Source: Daphnia pulex | Lineage: Eukaryota > Arthropoda > Branchiopoda > Diplostraca > Daphniidae | NCBI RefSeq assembly: GCF_021134715.1 | Contig: NC_060025.1 | Span: forward strand, 3,038,001-3,102,000 | DNA length: 64,000 bases | Direction of reading: 5' to 3' | Shown: positions 27,001-39,198 of the stretch, in pieces | How the letters are laid out: each line of letters opens with the position of its first letter | Numbering within the stretch: position 1 is the first letter of the stretch | Notes under the pieces: model-generated | The model's input: only the letters and a program-made list of their open reading frames with translations | What the model was told of the DNA's origin: nothing | The model's database searches: none | Position numbers and translations under genes: made by a program

Positions 27001-30000
27001 ATTCAAAACATTATTTAAAAAAATAAATGAAAAATCAACACAAAAGAAACTAGAAACAAATAAATTGAAAAAGATGGGGTCGTTCGCCTCGGTGGCAATC
27101 AGGTGAGAGGGGCAAAAGCCATTAGTGGCCAGAAATTTCTATAGCTGCCACTTGATTGAAACGCCAATGACATAATAGGGAGAAGACCTCTCTCTACAGG
27201 GGAGGGTGAAAAGATCAAACAGGTCTTCATTATCCATCCGAAAGTAGGGGTTTCCTTTTAGAAAGAAAAAAGAAAAAAAAAAAGTTGAAATAATATTTTT
27301 TGTGTGTTTCTAAACAACAGCCGCACGGCAATGGCCTTTCAACGCGCGCGTTCGGGTTCAAAGACTGAACGAAAATTGAGATGTGACACGAGAGAAAGTT
27401 TGCTGGTTCCCTTCTTCTTCTTCTGATTCTTCACCGTATATATCCGTAAGACACGGAACGCGTCGTGAGTGCGTTCGTGAGTCATACTCTACAGCGGGGG
27501 CATGGAACTATACTCTTTTCTCCTGGATTTTTTTAACCTGGGCGTAGTACATAGAGAGAATCGAACCGTTGCGTTCATTTCGCCAGTCTCTTTTCATTCA
27601 TTTTCGTGCTGCACCAACCTGTGCTTGTGTACAGCTCAGTTGTTTCGGGTTGTTGTTGTTGGAGAAGGGACCCGCAGTGGGACACGGGCCGTGCGGTCGT
27701 GTGCTCGCCCAACCTCGATATGTGGGTCTAGCGCGTGAGAAAGGGCCGATGGCTGTGATGTGATGGGCAGGAGGACACGGCAGTTTGACCCATCTAGTAT
27801 AGAGACTATTCCAATTCCCATCCGACGAGAGCTCGCTCGGCTTTTTATTTGTCGTCGCTGCTGCAGAATAGTCTTCTTCTTCTTTTTTTCAAACGAATGG
27901 AATTTCCCGCGCTTCCATTTTGTTTTCCTCATTGAATCATAACAAGAATGCGGGTAAGACAAACCAAAGAGAAAGGAGGAAGAAGAACGAAGGAGAGAAA
28001 GAAAGAACGTTTCAATAGAAAGATGATGATGATGATGATGATGATGGAAAGAATAGAGCGTGACGAAAGAGACCGAGAGAGAGAAGGGCCGTCTCGGCGT
28101 GCATATCGTAAACGCGGGAGTGGGTAACGAAGGACGACAAATAAAAAGAGGGGCTCGCTCAATGAGCCGAGACGAAGAGTGCGGGGGCCTTGTTTCATCA
28201 AAGTGATTTGATCGCATGTAAATAAGGAGGTTTCGAGGGATTTTTGTGAGCAGGTCGAATGACGACACCATGCGGCACCGACGGCACCGACTGGCGGCGG
28301 CGGCGGCGGGCGATACCGTGCACAACATTAATTGCATGTGACGTCGAAACGACACAACAATACGACAAAAACAGCACGAAAAAAAAAATTATTTCTTTTT
28401 TTTTTTTCGGCCGGAAATGAACGGTCTGTTCTTTCTATCGGGAAGAATAAAAAAAGAAAAAGAAAAAAAGGAGAAACCCATAACGTTTTTCGTCCCATCT
28501 GTCGGGACCGTGTTGTCTGTCTATTGTTGCATTGTGTTTTGTTATTGTTTGATTGTTTCTCTGGCGGCCTCTCTTCTCTTTTTTCTCTCTATCACAGGCC
28601 AAAAAAGAATACACGCCGGCAATGGAAATGTGTGAGCCTCGCATAGTACCAACACACTCGACTCACGTCCAGTTTTGGGGGGGGGGGGAAATAATATAAA
28701 CGCGTGACCTCGGCTCACTTTGCTTATAATACGGCCAGGGGGAAATTTTAAAAAAATAAAAAAAAGGATGGGGATGTGTGTGTGTGTGTAGCTGCGCTAT
28801 TTTCGATTCCTATCACGAAGATGCACGTGTGTGACAGGTGAATCCGGAAAAGAAAGTCTTGGGGGAAAATTTTTTACAATTGAATCCCGCGTGAGAATTT
28901 GATTTTTCGGTTGTTGTTGTTGTTGGAGTTGTAGTTGTTGTAGTTCTAACTCTTTTTTAAGGAAAAAAATGATTTGCTATTGCTTTAATCCGCCCGGCGG
29001 CTGTAGACATGAAATTAGATTCGTGAATCCTTGACGTCGTTCGTTCGTTCGTTCACTATAAGATGTAGTGCGGTATTCATTTGAAAAAAAGAAAAAAACA
29101 AAAATAAGCGTTTGATTGATGTCCAAACGCGTTTTTTTTTTCTTTTGTTCTTTGGCGCTGAAATGCAATTCGTGAAAAATAATAAGGCCGCCGTGCGTCG
29201 CCATTTTTCCGGGTTAGATTCCAATTATTAAAATTCGTGTTTTCCTTTTTTTTGTTGATTCCAGGCGATGTGGACGGATGTGCGGTTCAGCCCATCAGCC
29301 AAAGTCAGTTCACTCCGCTGCCGGAGGCGCTCTGTTGGGTCATTTGGGAGCTGAATCTGGCCGAACGCTCGACCGCCCTGGACGATGTGACCGCAGCTCT
29401 GGGTAAGAATAACTTTGACGCAACATTAACTCGATCGCCATATCCGGATATATATTGACACACGCGTATGAAAAATAAAAAAACTCAAAAATAAAAATAA
29501 AATAAAAAGCGCAACAAGTAATTGCGGTTTTTCGCGCTGGGGCGCTAAATAATTTTATTGGAAAATATTCACGTTCTTCTAGAGGTCGTTCGTTCCGTCG
29601 ACAATTTCTTATTGAATAATAAAAAAAAAAAGTCTGCGGTATTGATTTGTTTGATTCTTATTTTTATATTTTTGTGTATTTGTGTTCCAGGTAACGCCTT
29701 CCCGGATTTGGTGCCGCCAAGCAACAAAGTCGTTTACGACACTCTCGGGAAACTGATCCGGGATCGAAAGGTACCCATGCAGTTCTGTGTGCACATTTAT
29801 CACGCGCTTATTTTTTCTATTTTTATTTTTAATTGGAACTTTTGTTTCTCAATTTCGGGGGGAGAAATGTCGTCGATTCACTTGACATTGAGGACCGTAA
29901 AGAGAAAGAAAATAAAACAAAAAAACGGGACCTGCGGGCGCATTTCGTTGCGCTGTCAGAGCCCCGAATTTTTATTTTCAAATATTAAACAGATAATTAA

Positions 30001-33000
30001 TTCCGAGATTTATTTATTCCACAATACGCCTGCCTCTCTCCCGCCGTGTTTCGGCATCGTTTAGATCCAAGCGGCGAAGAAAACAAACCGTGCCCAATCG
30101 GCAACCCAGCAGAGAGAGAGTGCCCGTCATTAAAACCCCCCAACATCTCTTAAACCAGTTTCTTTTTTGAAAAATTATCTCGTGCGGGATTACATGTAGA
30201 CTGACGTTCACTTTCCCCACCAAAAGTTCAACTCGGACACGAACTTAGAATCGCCTCTTTTGTACCGTACCACGTACGTACGGTAGAGATTTTGGCTGGT
30301 GTGTGTACAACAATTTCCCCCCTCCCGCATTGTTTGCTCACTCACGATTGTACGTGATCGCTTTTCTTGAACGAGATAAGATACAAGACGCCCACGTGAA
30401 AAGGTGTCAGTGACCTGTGCAGACTCTTCCGTCTCTCTCGGGAGTCGGAGTTGGGGGAGATACGTCACATTTGATACAGTTGGAATTGGTAAGGGGGATG
30501 ATTCATATTTTATTCCCTCTCTTTTAAAAAAAGAAATAGCGTCCGTCACGCCGTAGCGCCACTTCCGTCGTTCTTCTCTTTTCTCCTGTCCAAATCCCGC
30601 ACCTTCATCATTAAATTTTTGGCTGTCTGGGCCTGCGCTGCGCTCAACGCCAGGCGCTAAAGAAAAGCAGGAGACGGGATTTACGGCTGCGTGACAGTTG
30701 ATGATGAAGGGAAGCCAAACTCGACTGGCCACCGGCAGAGCACAAACTTATATTGTGAGTGCTGGGGCCGTGATGATGAAAACGAATTACAACGTGAAAA
30801 TCCATCCATCAAAACTCGAATTTGATTGCGGGAGAGACAACAGTCAAACGAGTTTTCTCCTTATATACTCCTGGTTGTTGGTTGTTTTCCCCCCGATGAT
30901 TTAAAAAATTTTTTTTGTGGGTTATATTCAGAAAAAATTAAATTCTTAAAAGATGGCGCAACCAAAAAGGTGTTGTGTGTTGTCTGCGGCTCCTATAAAT
31001 ATGATTTTCGAGATCCCCCCCCCCCCCGTCGGCGCCCGACATCACAGAGAATCTTTTTTCTTTCTCTCATTCAAGACGCCCTTGATGGTGGCCAAGGTTT
31101 TTCCCGCTTATGGGCAGCAGCAGCAGATGATTCATTTTTTGTTTTTGTTTTTTTCCCGAAAAATTCAATCATCCTCGTAATACGTGTGAAATTTCTTTTT
31201 TGTTTTGTTTTTTTTTTTTGCGCCCTTGCGATGTGTTTTGTGTTTTTTCCAGATCTTTTACAACGGCAAGGGCTACGGTGTGGTAACGCCGGACACTTAC
31301 CGCAAGACTTCCGTCGTCGAGAACGCCGAAAAGGGCCAACTGCTCCTCATGAGCGACCAAGAAGCTTTAACGCGAGCCCACGGCGCCGTTGAGAGTTTCC
31401 CGCAGGGAAACGTGGTCCACAAGGCCATTCAGACCAACTTGGTCGACGTCATCTGTCGAGGTATATCCACTTTTTTCTTATTTTTCTTTTCTTTTTTTGA
31501 AATGCGCGCGTCAACAGACGGGAGAAATTTCTATTCACGTAATACGACATATTTTGTCCTCCTCCCCTCCCCCCACTCTCTTTTCACACAGGTAATGGCA
31601 CCGATAAGATCCTGTACGGAAGGACGGCCGACGAGTTGCTGGTGCCCAACAGGCCCCGCCTGCAGCGACAGAGGTCATTAAAAATGTTCCACGGCGTCGG
31701 AACTAATAAGAGGCTGTCGTGGTCTGAATACAGACTCAGCGGAATCACCGGCGGCGGATCGCTCAAACTGTCGCAGGCCAAAGCCAAGAAGCTGATGGAC
31801 GAGTGCGCCATGAGTCACGTAAGTGACTGGGATGAGGCCACCACCGTCATGTCCAGTGACGAGACCAATAACACGCCCATTAAAACACACAAAGGTCAGT
31901 TTTCCAGCAAATGTCCAACATTTTCGAATCAATTGTTGTTGAATAAAAATTTGAAATTTTTGGTTTTAACAGAAAAGACGTCGCTTTTGAGCCGACTTTT
32001 CCGCAGGAGAAGTCCGTCCAAAAAGCGGACGACTATGAGCACGTTTAACGCTCAATTCCCTCCGCCGGAATGGCTGGAAACTGGCAACGGTAAAATCCTC
32101 CATTCGCACTCGGTGGCTGTCCAGACACAAGCGGCCGACATCGCAGCCTCAGCCGAAGAGGCCGTCGAGGTATATCTACTCTCATTTGAATTAATTTGAA
32201 TTCAAAATAAAATTTATAATTTGATGAAATTAGGCCCAAAAATATCCAGCGCTGAATAGCAGCGCCAGGTCGGAATGTTCGACGTCGCTTTCGTTCTCGT
32301 CGCCGACGCCGACGCGTCGGTCGATGCAGAGGCGAGTGACCCTGTCGCAACCTCCTTCGGTGCGTTCGGAATCGTGCAGCCCGTTCCGCCATCACCACCA
32401 CCAACTCCATCCGACCATTCACGCCAAACTCAGCTCCGATGAGACGGGCCGAGTCAACGGACACACTCGTGGTTCGCCGGCCACGTCCATTTCTTCAGGT
32501 CTGGGACGCTCGTTCTCGCCGGCGTCGGCTCATTCGTATCAACGCCCTTTGGGTTCAATCTTACGTCAGTATTTGCAGATGTTTTTTAATTTTTCAGCGA
32601 AAATTTATTTAATTATTGTATTCAACAGGGAACCAAAGTCCGCCATCGCCGACGCAGAGCACCGACTCGCTTTATTCGTCGTCGGTCGGGCCCAGCGCCA
32701 GCGCCACTTGCCGTTCACCAGTGCCCAGTTTGGCCTCTAAAACGACCACTTTCAGCCATGATAGGCCGTTTGAGCGGTCTATTCCCGCCAGAGCTTCGTA
32801 CGGAGGCACGATGGGCCGGTCCAGGGCCACGCCAATCAATGTCGAACCACAACCCAGGATGACTGAATACCAACCGTTTCAACGGCTGTCCGCTCGCAGC
32901 GTTTCTCTCAGGTGAGTTTCACTCATTGAAAAATGCAAATCGAATCTAATTTCCATTGTATCCATCATGTACGCAGGCAACCAAACAGGGTCCAGGCATC

Positions 33001-33799
33001 GCCGATGAACAGCCCTACGCTTTTGGGCTCCAGCGTTCCACGACCCTACGTTCCAGGTCGGATCGGACTGGCCGAACAAAAGAGCTTGATCCTCCAGCAG
33101 AGGGCCACCATTCGCGACCAGTTTTTCCAGACTCCGTTGACGGCTCCGCCGTTGATTTCGTCCATGATGAGCAACAGCAACATCAAGTCGAAGCTGTCTC
33201 TGCCCAGGACGGACGAGCTGAGCGGCAGCAGCAGCTTCACGGAGAAGCCGTCGCCGGCCCAGTCGACCGTCAGCAGTAGCGCCAGCAAAAAGTACTACGA
33301 AACCGATTTGGATTTGACGATCAAAGTGCCCAAGAAATCTGGCGAGTCTTTCCATCAAGAAACGAGAAAGAATCTGGCGTCCAGTGAAACTGGCGGACCG
33401 ACCACGGCCAGTCGGGTCATCAACATTTCCGTTGTCAAGAGCGAGAGTCTGAATTACGTCTCGCAGAACAACGAGACCAATACCGGTCATTTGACTAACA
33501 AAGAGAACACGGAGGACATCAAAATGGATAGGCCAAACTTTACCAGTAAAGACCCATCAAATAAATCTGAATAAAGTGATTGAAATTTAATTAATTTTTT
33601 GTCATTTGTTATTACAGAGAAATCGAGTGAAGATAATTTTCGGACTTTTCCCAGTCTAACGGAGCTCAACATCAATTTTAAATCCATCACGGGTCAAAAG
33701 ATTCTCCAGGGCCTCAATTCGAATAGCACCGACACTTTGGTCGAATTGTCTATGCGCGATGGCCCGGATGTCGGCAAATCCGATTTAAGCTATGTTTAA
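24063..33799 (+). CDS. STOX: Storkhead-box (STOX/knockout-type) winged-helix protein
   Basis: Eleven exons: 24063-24533, 25676-25871, 29265-29402, 29691-29770, 31253-31460, 31592-31894, 31973-32169, 32234-32564, 32629-32911, 32977-33545 and 33618-33799. Every junction is GT-AG and in phase, giving 985 aa, close to human STOX1 (989). The Storkhead winged helix covers about residues 236-313: SQFTPLPEALCWVIWELN, then the VPPSNKVVYDTLGKLIRDRK helix, then the wing IFYNGKGYGVVTPDTY. STOX proteins are nuclear DNA-binding regulators; the Drosophila relative (knockout) acts in motor axon guidance, as I recall. The preceding region (GWVYDGGFVLYQ to about 222) is also STOX-like. The rest is Ser/Pro-rich and probably disordered, with a basic patch SRLFRRRSPSKKR near 470. 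Introns 1, 2 and 4 are long (1.1, 3.4 and 1.5 kb); those from 31.8 kb onward are 64-78 nt. The start is the first ATG of the open frame; an upstream exon cannot be excluded. Confidence 0.9.
28022..28046. repeat. (GAT)n microsatellite in a STOX intron
   Basis: About eight consecutive GAT/ATG trinucleotides within the 3.4-kb intron 2 of the Storkhead-box gene. Confidence 0.85.
28677..28688. repeat. Poly-G tract in STOX intron 2
   Basis: Twelve consecutive G. Such runs are often miscounted by sequencing. Confidence 0.9.
31015..31027. repeat. Poly-C tract in STOX intron 4
   Basis: Thirteen consecutive C, a second G/C homopolymer within the same gene. Confidence 0.9.
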
Positions 33800-34586
33800 A
33801 ATAACAAGTGTGTGTGTGTGTGTTCAGGCCAGCAAATTCAGCCACTCTATCAGCTCTATCATCACCTTCGTATACAAACAAAATCGGTTTTCCCATTATT
33901 ATTATTCAATCTTTTTTTATACACCTTGTGAATCCACGTGAACTTTTTTTGTGCTGTCTCATATAATGCCTTTAATCCAAATTTGTATAATCGTAGGACG
34001 TGTTCTACATAGATTTTTAGGGACCTTTTTTCCCACCCTGGTCTAATCTTATTTACTGGTGTATTGAATTTTCAGCTTGGATTTAACAAAAATACAGTTA
34101 CGATCCGCTTGTACGACTCGGATGTTTTTAATTCTTCTTTTTTTCTTTAAATTATAATTGGCCTTATTATAAATGCGTCATTGAGAAGTGTCTGAAAGAT
34201 ATTCAAATTGTAGTTTACTAAAGCTACTGACAGAAACCAAATGTCTCTGATAGCTGAAAAACATACAAGATACAACAGACAAACAGTCTCATCCCTTTCA
34301 TACGTAATCTTTGATCTTTTGACATTTTCCAAAGTCGTGACAACAATTCCCGAGTGAACACTAGCGTCGCGCTTATGAAAACTGATTCAAACATTTACTT
34401 CCGATTTTCAAATGAGTCTGTAAGTACCACTGAGTAATCATCTGACTTGAAAAAGAATTTATACTAAGAATTTCACTTTTACTCTATAATACTTAACAGT
34501 CGGGCGGATGATGTTGAGCAATCCAGGCTATCCAGCCGTTCCGTCCGTCCAGTCTGTTCGTGAATGCTAAGGAATCTATTGGCTGT

Positions 34587-34600
34587 CCACTAGATGGCGC
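34587..34600 (+). promoter_or_regulatory. CTCF-like motif (forward)
   Basis: CCACTAGATGGCGC fits the CTCF core consensus (CCASYAGRKGGCRS). A near-identical copy in the opposite orientation lies at about 59470. Binding is not demonstrated. Confidence 0.45.
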
Positions 34601-36199
34601 GTGTCTTCGGTAGAGACGAAAAATGAAAAAAACTATGAGTAAAATCGCTGAGTACCGGCTGTCGTTATGCAATTGCCATATGTCGTTGGGTTATGGGTCG
34701 AAAAGTCATTGGAACGTCCAAAGTAATGAATAAAGAAAAGTTCGTTGCGATATCTGACGAGTGATTCATACTCTACAAACAGCCTTGATTGGTTCACGAT
34801 GGCACTGTTTCTTTACTAGTAAACGGCCACACTCACATAAACGAAACTATAAAGAAACTGCGGGGGTCAAATTTGTGCCCTGCCCGTTTCGAAACTCAAC
34901 GTACCAGCGATTATTTGCATTAGGCTACTTGGAATCTGACCAAAAGGAGGGCTGTGGTGAACTTTATTCAGCATTGCGTGGTTTCCCAGCTCACATAGTA
35001 TTTTATGTAATATCCACACATTCAGGTTAATTATTATAGCGTTGCAATCCTTCTTTACATTTTATATCGCGTGTTGATTATAGTCCTGCAACCTAATGAA
35101 CGTTGTGTTAATTTATTAACCGTTCTACTAACATATTCGTTAACCAACGTAACTTCAGATGGCATCAACGCGAGCGACGGTCTCTCTGAGTTCAACTAAA
35201 ATAAATTTGCCATTCCACTAACAATTCCATAATTATTTATTATCGCGACTACAGAGCATCGTACAGAACTTTCAGCAGATGCCCTCATTCAGGTTCGTTA
35301 CATTTGCACACGATCATACTTAATATTTTATTGCACGGAAAGGTACGGAGAAAGAGAGAATCTCGAAAGCAGAAAAAAGCTTCACTTAACTTGAAGTTTT
35401 TAACGGCGGTACTCACATTCAACTATAAGCAGTTGACCCAGATAAATAATGAATTAGTGATATCTGTCGTAGACGTGGAAATACGTGTAGGCAATTTGAA
35501 TAGCAGGAAATCTCTGCAATGCAAATGTTGTGTTCTGAAAATCTGGAAATTATTTAATTTAAAAAAAAAAGAAAAACATTCGACATCGGTTGACTGAAAT
35601 TCAAATGAAACATTCAGTGGTCTGCGTGTGTTAGGAAAACGATCAATAGAGTACAAATTTGACGCTTCCTTTGAACTTTGGTAGATGTAGGCATCTGACG
35701 TTTCAAATTTGCATTAACATACGGTGATCAAAGGATCAAATGTCAGTAAAATTAACTCCATATACAAGATATGAACTGTATAGAGTTAATTATAATTCAT
35801 AATCATTGAACTTCAGCATTCAGTTCAGAATGGCAATGACAAACGTCAGAAGCACTAAACTAATATAGGATGGCATCTCAATTACATCCTAGACGTACGC
35901 TTCCGGATTTTCAATAGACACGTGAACATCAAAAAGCGGCAAGGGTTTGAATGAGCAACGCCCACGTCAGCAGTGAAAGCAGCAAATAATAGCTCGATGA
36001 CAGTCGGTCGAAGTCGAAGGATTGACAATAACTGCAGTCAAGTTCCATGACACACGGAATTTAATAAATCAAAAAAATAAAAGGAAAAATATAAATAAAG
36101 TAATCGTACCCTATATCCGCAAGCGGTAAATAATCTAGAACGCGCAATAGAGTGAAGCATTAAATTTTAGTGACCAACTCGATCCGTGCAGAGCAACAA

Positions 36200-36980
36200 A
36201 TTCAAGCAACGAGATTAATCACGCCGTAAAATTGGATGTCGAGACAACTGACTAATCATTCCGCTGGCTCGCCTTCCACCTTTTTAATTTATATTAACGC
36301 GGGCCTATTTGGTATTTGAATTGCGACTTACCGACAGGTCAAAGGGATCAAATCCGCCAAGTTCTGCCGAAATCCCAGTGAAAGAGTTATAGGCCGTAAG
36401 CCAGTAAAAAAACGCAGCACTCACACACAGGAGAACAACCTATACTGCCGACTGCCAAGTTCTGGTGGGCATTACGCAATAAGAGAAAAATAAAAATAGG
36501 GAGAACGGAGTCAAAAAATAAGAAACAAAAAGAACAAAGCTGATAACGATGAAACAAACGAAAGATAAAGAAATAACCCGGGTGGCCCGGGCTTTATTAC
36601 ATCTGCTGTCTTATGGACGTTCTAGTGCTCCATGAAAATCCAACAAAAATCCCCGGTTAGGAGAAGGGTAAGTAAGGGCGTACGCGTATACTTCTTATGG
36701 GCGTTACCTAGACACCGTGCATCATAGGGGAAACATTCGGTGCGGATGCGGCTTTGGGCGTGCGGATGAAAAGCGTTTCCATGGAGATAAACTTATTTAT
36801 TAATTGGGTATTTTAAAATTGCTTGAAGAACATTTCCCGTTCGTCATGTCTGGGTGGGGATTAGAAACCGATTTGGCGTCATCTCAGTCCAATCATTCAG
36901 AAAGTAAGCTTTTTCTTTCTGCGCTATGACCTTATTAGTCTATTGCCTACATCGAGAGTGATGACGACATTAACCCTCTC
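36200..36980. repeat. Old segmental duplicate, copy 1 (partner 41640-42960)
   Basis: Collinear shared islands include the sequence around GCCGTAAAATTGGATGT, a GGGCCTATTTG segment, a donor-like CGACTTACCGA segment, the CAGCACTCA...CTCACACACA segment and a TATTGCCTACA segment near the right end. Identity is clearly diverged, with large indels between islands. Confidence 0.55.
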
Positions 36981-38739
36981 CTCCCACACACTACTGGCTT
37001 ATGAGGAGGACAGATTAATTCGTGCTCAGCGTCCCTCTTTTCTTTGCTGTGCATTGCAATTGCACAATGAAATTTGTCTTTTAACAAAGATTTAGATACC
37101 GCGCTTGTGATATCTGTCATTCCTGTTTTACTTTTCCTTCTGGCGATGGTAAGTGGGTGAAGGGAAGCCAGGAGGGAATCTGGTTTGAGTAGCAGCAGCG
37201 ATCCAGTATAGAGAAAAGTAGACAATATATGTACCTTATAACTTAAGCTATATATAAGAGTTTGGAATATCTCCATGTTATATTGTTGCGAATATCTCAA
37301 CCACGCAAAAAGTTCGCCGAAGCAAACGAAAAAGCAGGAACATTGGGCAAATATATCAAACTTATTAATCGAGAAAGTTTGAGGCTAATGGAGATGGAAT
37401 TTTTTAATTTCTCGTGACTAATAATGCCAACATGCGCCTAAAAGACTGGCGACGCCTCATCAATGCCCGAGAGGCCGAGACGTTCGTCCATGGGAATAAT
37501 TGAAAAGTAACTTAACATCTTTGTAGAGAGTTTTATTTATTTTTAATTTTTTCTATAATTAACGTTTCCCCAAGAGTATAAGGAAACAAAAACTACAAGA
37601 GCTCCAAACTAAGACTTACTAACCAAACTTTGTCTTAACTAACTTATTTTTTGTAAGCATGCAGCTGCGCATAGTTGAAATCAGTTCAATATATTTTGAT
37701 ATTAATCGTTTGCCGACTTTCTCTCTTGAAAGCGACTTGGAAACAACAGTGATGAATTCTGCGTCCTGTTCCAAAGAAAAACTCCCATCACTTAATTATA
37801 TGTGAAACAATCCCATTGCACTGCGTCTACTATACATTCCCTCATTTCCCTGAACTGAATTTTTATTCAATTTTTGAAGCAGCACCGTCTCTAGCCTATT
37901 GATATTATACAGCAACGAAATATCCTTCTACGTAGGTGCTAAATCAAACTATAAACATCCCACCATCATTCGCATAAGACGCACCGCGCAAATTAGTGTA
38001 TCAGAAGCGAATGCTACTTGTTGAGTTATAAACAGTCATCCAACTGTTAACATTTTGCACCAGTTGCATTGATGCGAATTTTTCTCCTACAACATCCGAG
38101 CCACACAGCCATCATTGCATATAATAGCCTACCAATAAGTTAACTGGAATCGACTGGAATTCAACTTTCAAAACTTGTTCGACCTTTGAGCCCTCATTTT
38201 AGCTTTTCTTAACAAGTCAAGAACGAAACCGTCTTCTCTTCTGTGCAATTTGCTGATGCTACCTGATGGAAGCGAAAGCGCAATTTACAACAGGATAAGC
38301 GCTTCCGGATGTATTTGAATTTCTTTTCATTCAACGTCCAGCAAACAAAACGTAAATGGCAAAAGTTAACTTATGAGCAGCTAGGTCCGGCAATGTTGAA
38401 TGAATGCCTTTTTGATCGCTCTCTTGTCTCTTTGCACTTCATAAAATGTATATGGGAAAACTGTGAAAACTTAACAAATTAAGAACTGGTCCTTTCACTG
38501 TGACTCCCATCACTCGCGCACGGTTAAATTAATTGCTTTCTCCTTTGTCTCTTCCGTACCAACGCAGCATCTGCTTTAAGAAGAAATGGGAGATAAAAAA
38601 GACTTTCGTCGTCTTCATCATTCCGTAATTGAGACAAATAGGTAGTATGCCACTTATGGAAACGAGTTTCTTCACGGCGAATGATATTTCATAGGAAAAC
38701 ATTCGTTGTCGACATACTGATCAACGCGCAGCACGTTCG

Positions 38740-39089
38740 TTTTTAACTCTTTGCTGGTCGAAATTCTACATCAATGGATTGTAGACAGACATTTACGGAC
38801 ATTTTCAATGCGGCGTGAATTTCAAGTCGATTAAGTTTTGGGAAGGTGAAAAAAAACAAGAAATCAAGCGCGTCATCCAATTGAGATTCAAGGTGTCGAA
38901 GAGCATTGCGCATTGCCTGTTGCATCCGTCTCATTTTCAAACGGATTTTCACATTGGCGAGGTTTTCCTCAATCACAGGGGGAAAAAAATGCTTTTTTTT
39001 TTCTTTTTAAATGAATGTATAATAAAAATTTTATTGAGATACGTATAGACTGGATAGTATAATGATCAATTTCCAAATGTTTGATTCAT
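38740..39089 (-). pseudogene. Deleted copy of the two-exon GPCR gene
   Basis: Reading on the minus strand from the ATG at 39089, the first residues (MNQT, a different fifth residue, then GN) match the intact receptor at 48400. A stop then follows in codon 8. Nearly all of exon 1 (about 650 bp) is missing. The exon 2 part, containing LESQLDDAL and FPKLNRLEI, is recognisable at about 38810-38990, and a second deletion removes the TM6-TM7 region before an abrupt return to the sequence just after TM7. A promoter resembling the intact genes' promoters survives upstream at about 39190. It cannot make a receptor. Confidence 0.8.
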
Positions 39090-39188
39090 TTGACTACCAA
39101 ATTATTCAATATGCTGGAGCATCGGGGCGTGACTGATGTGCTCTGTCTGCGACTGCAACAGCACCCAAATAGGAAGCTTTATGCACGG

Positions 39189-39198
39189 CTTTATATAG
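39189..39198 (-). promoter_or_regulatory. Residual TATA box of the GPCR pseudogene
   Basis: On the minus strand this reads CTATATAAAG, about 100 bp upstream of the pseudogene ATG. It is the same arrangement as in the two intact paralogs. Confidence 0.5.

Larger units (their letters stand above)
33800..38739. other. Gene-free stretch between STOX and the receptor cluster
   Basis: Begins with the STOX 3' UTR; no clear AATAAA is visible close by. It contains the CTCF-like motif at 34587. From about 36200 to 36980 it holds an old duplicate of 41640-42960, and from 38510 the duplicated block that ends in the receptor pseudogene. No intact coding exon is supported. Confidence 0.5.

Noticed and set aside
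27636..28355. 239-codon minus-strand frame
   Set aside because: Lies inside STOX intron 2 and is made of His, Ser and Lys runs from microsatellites.
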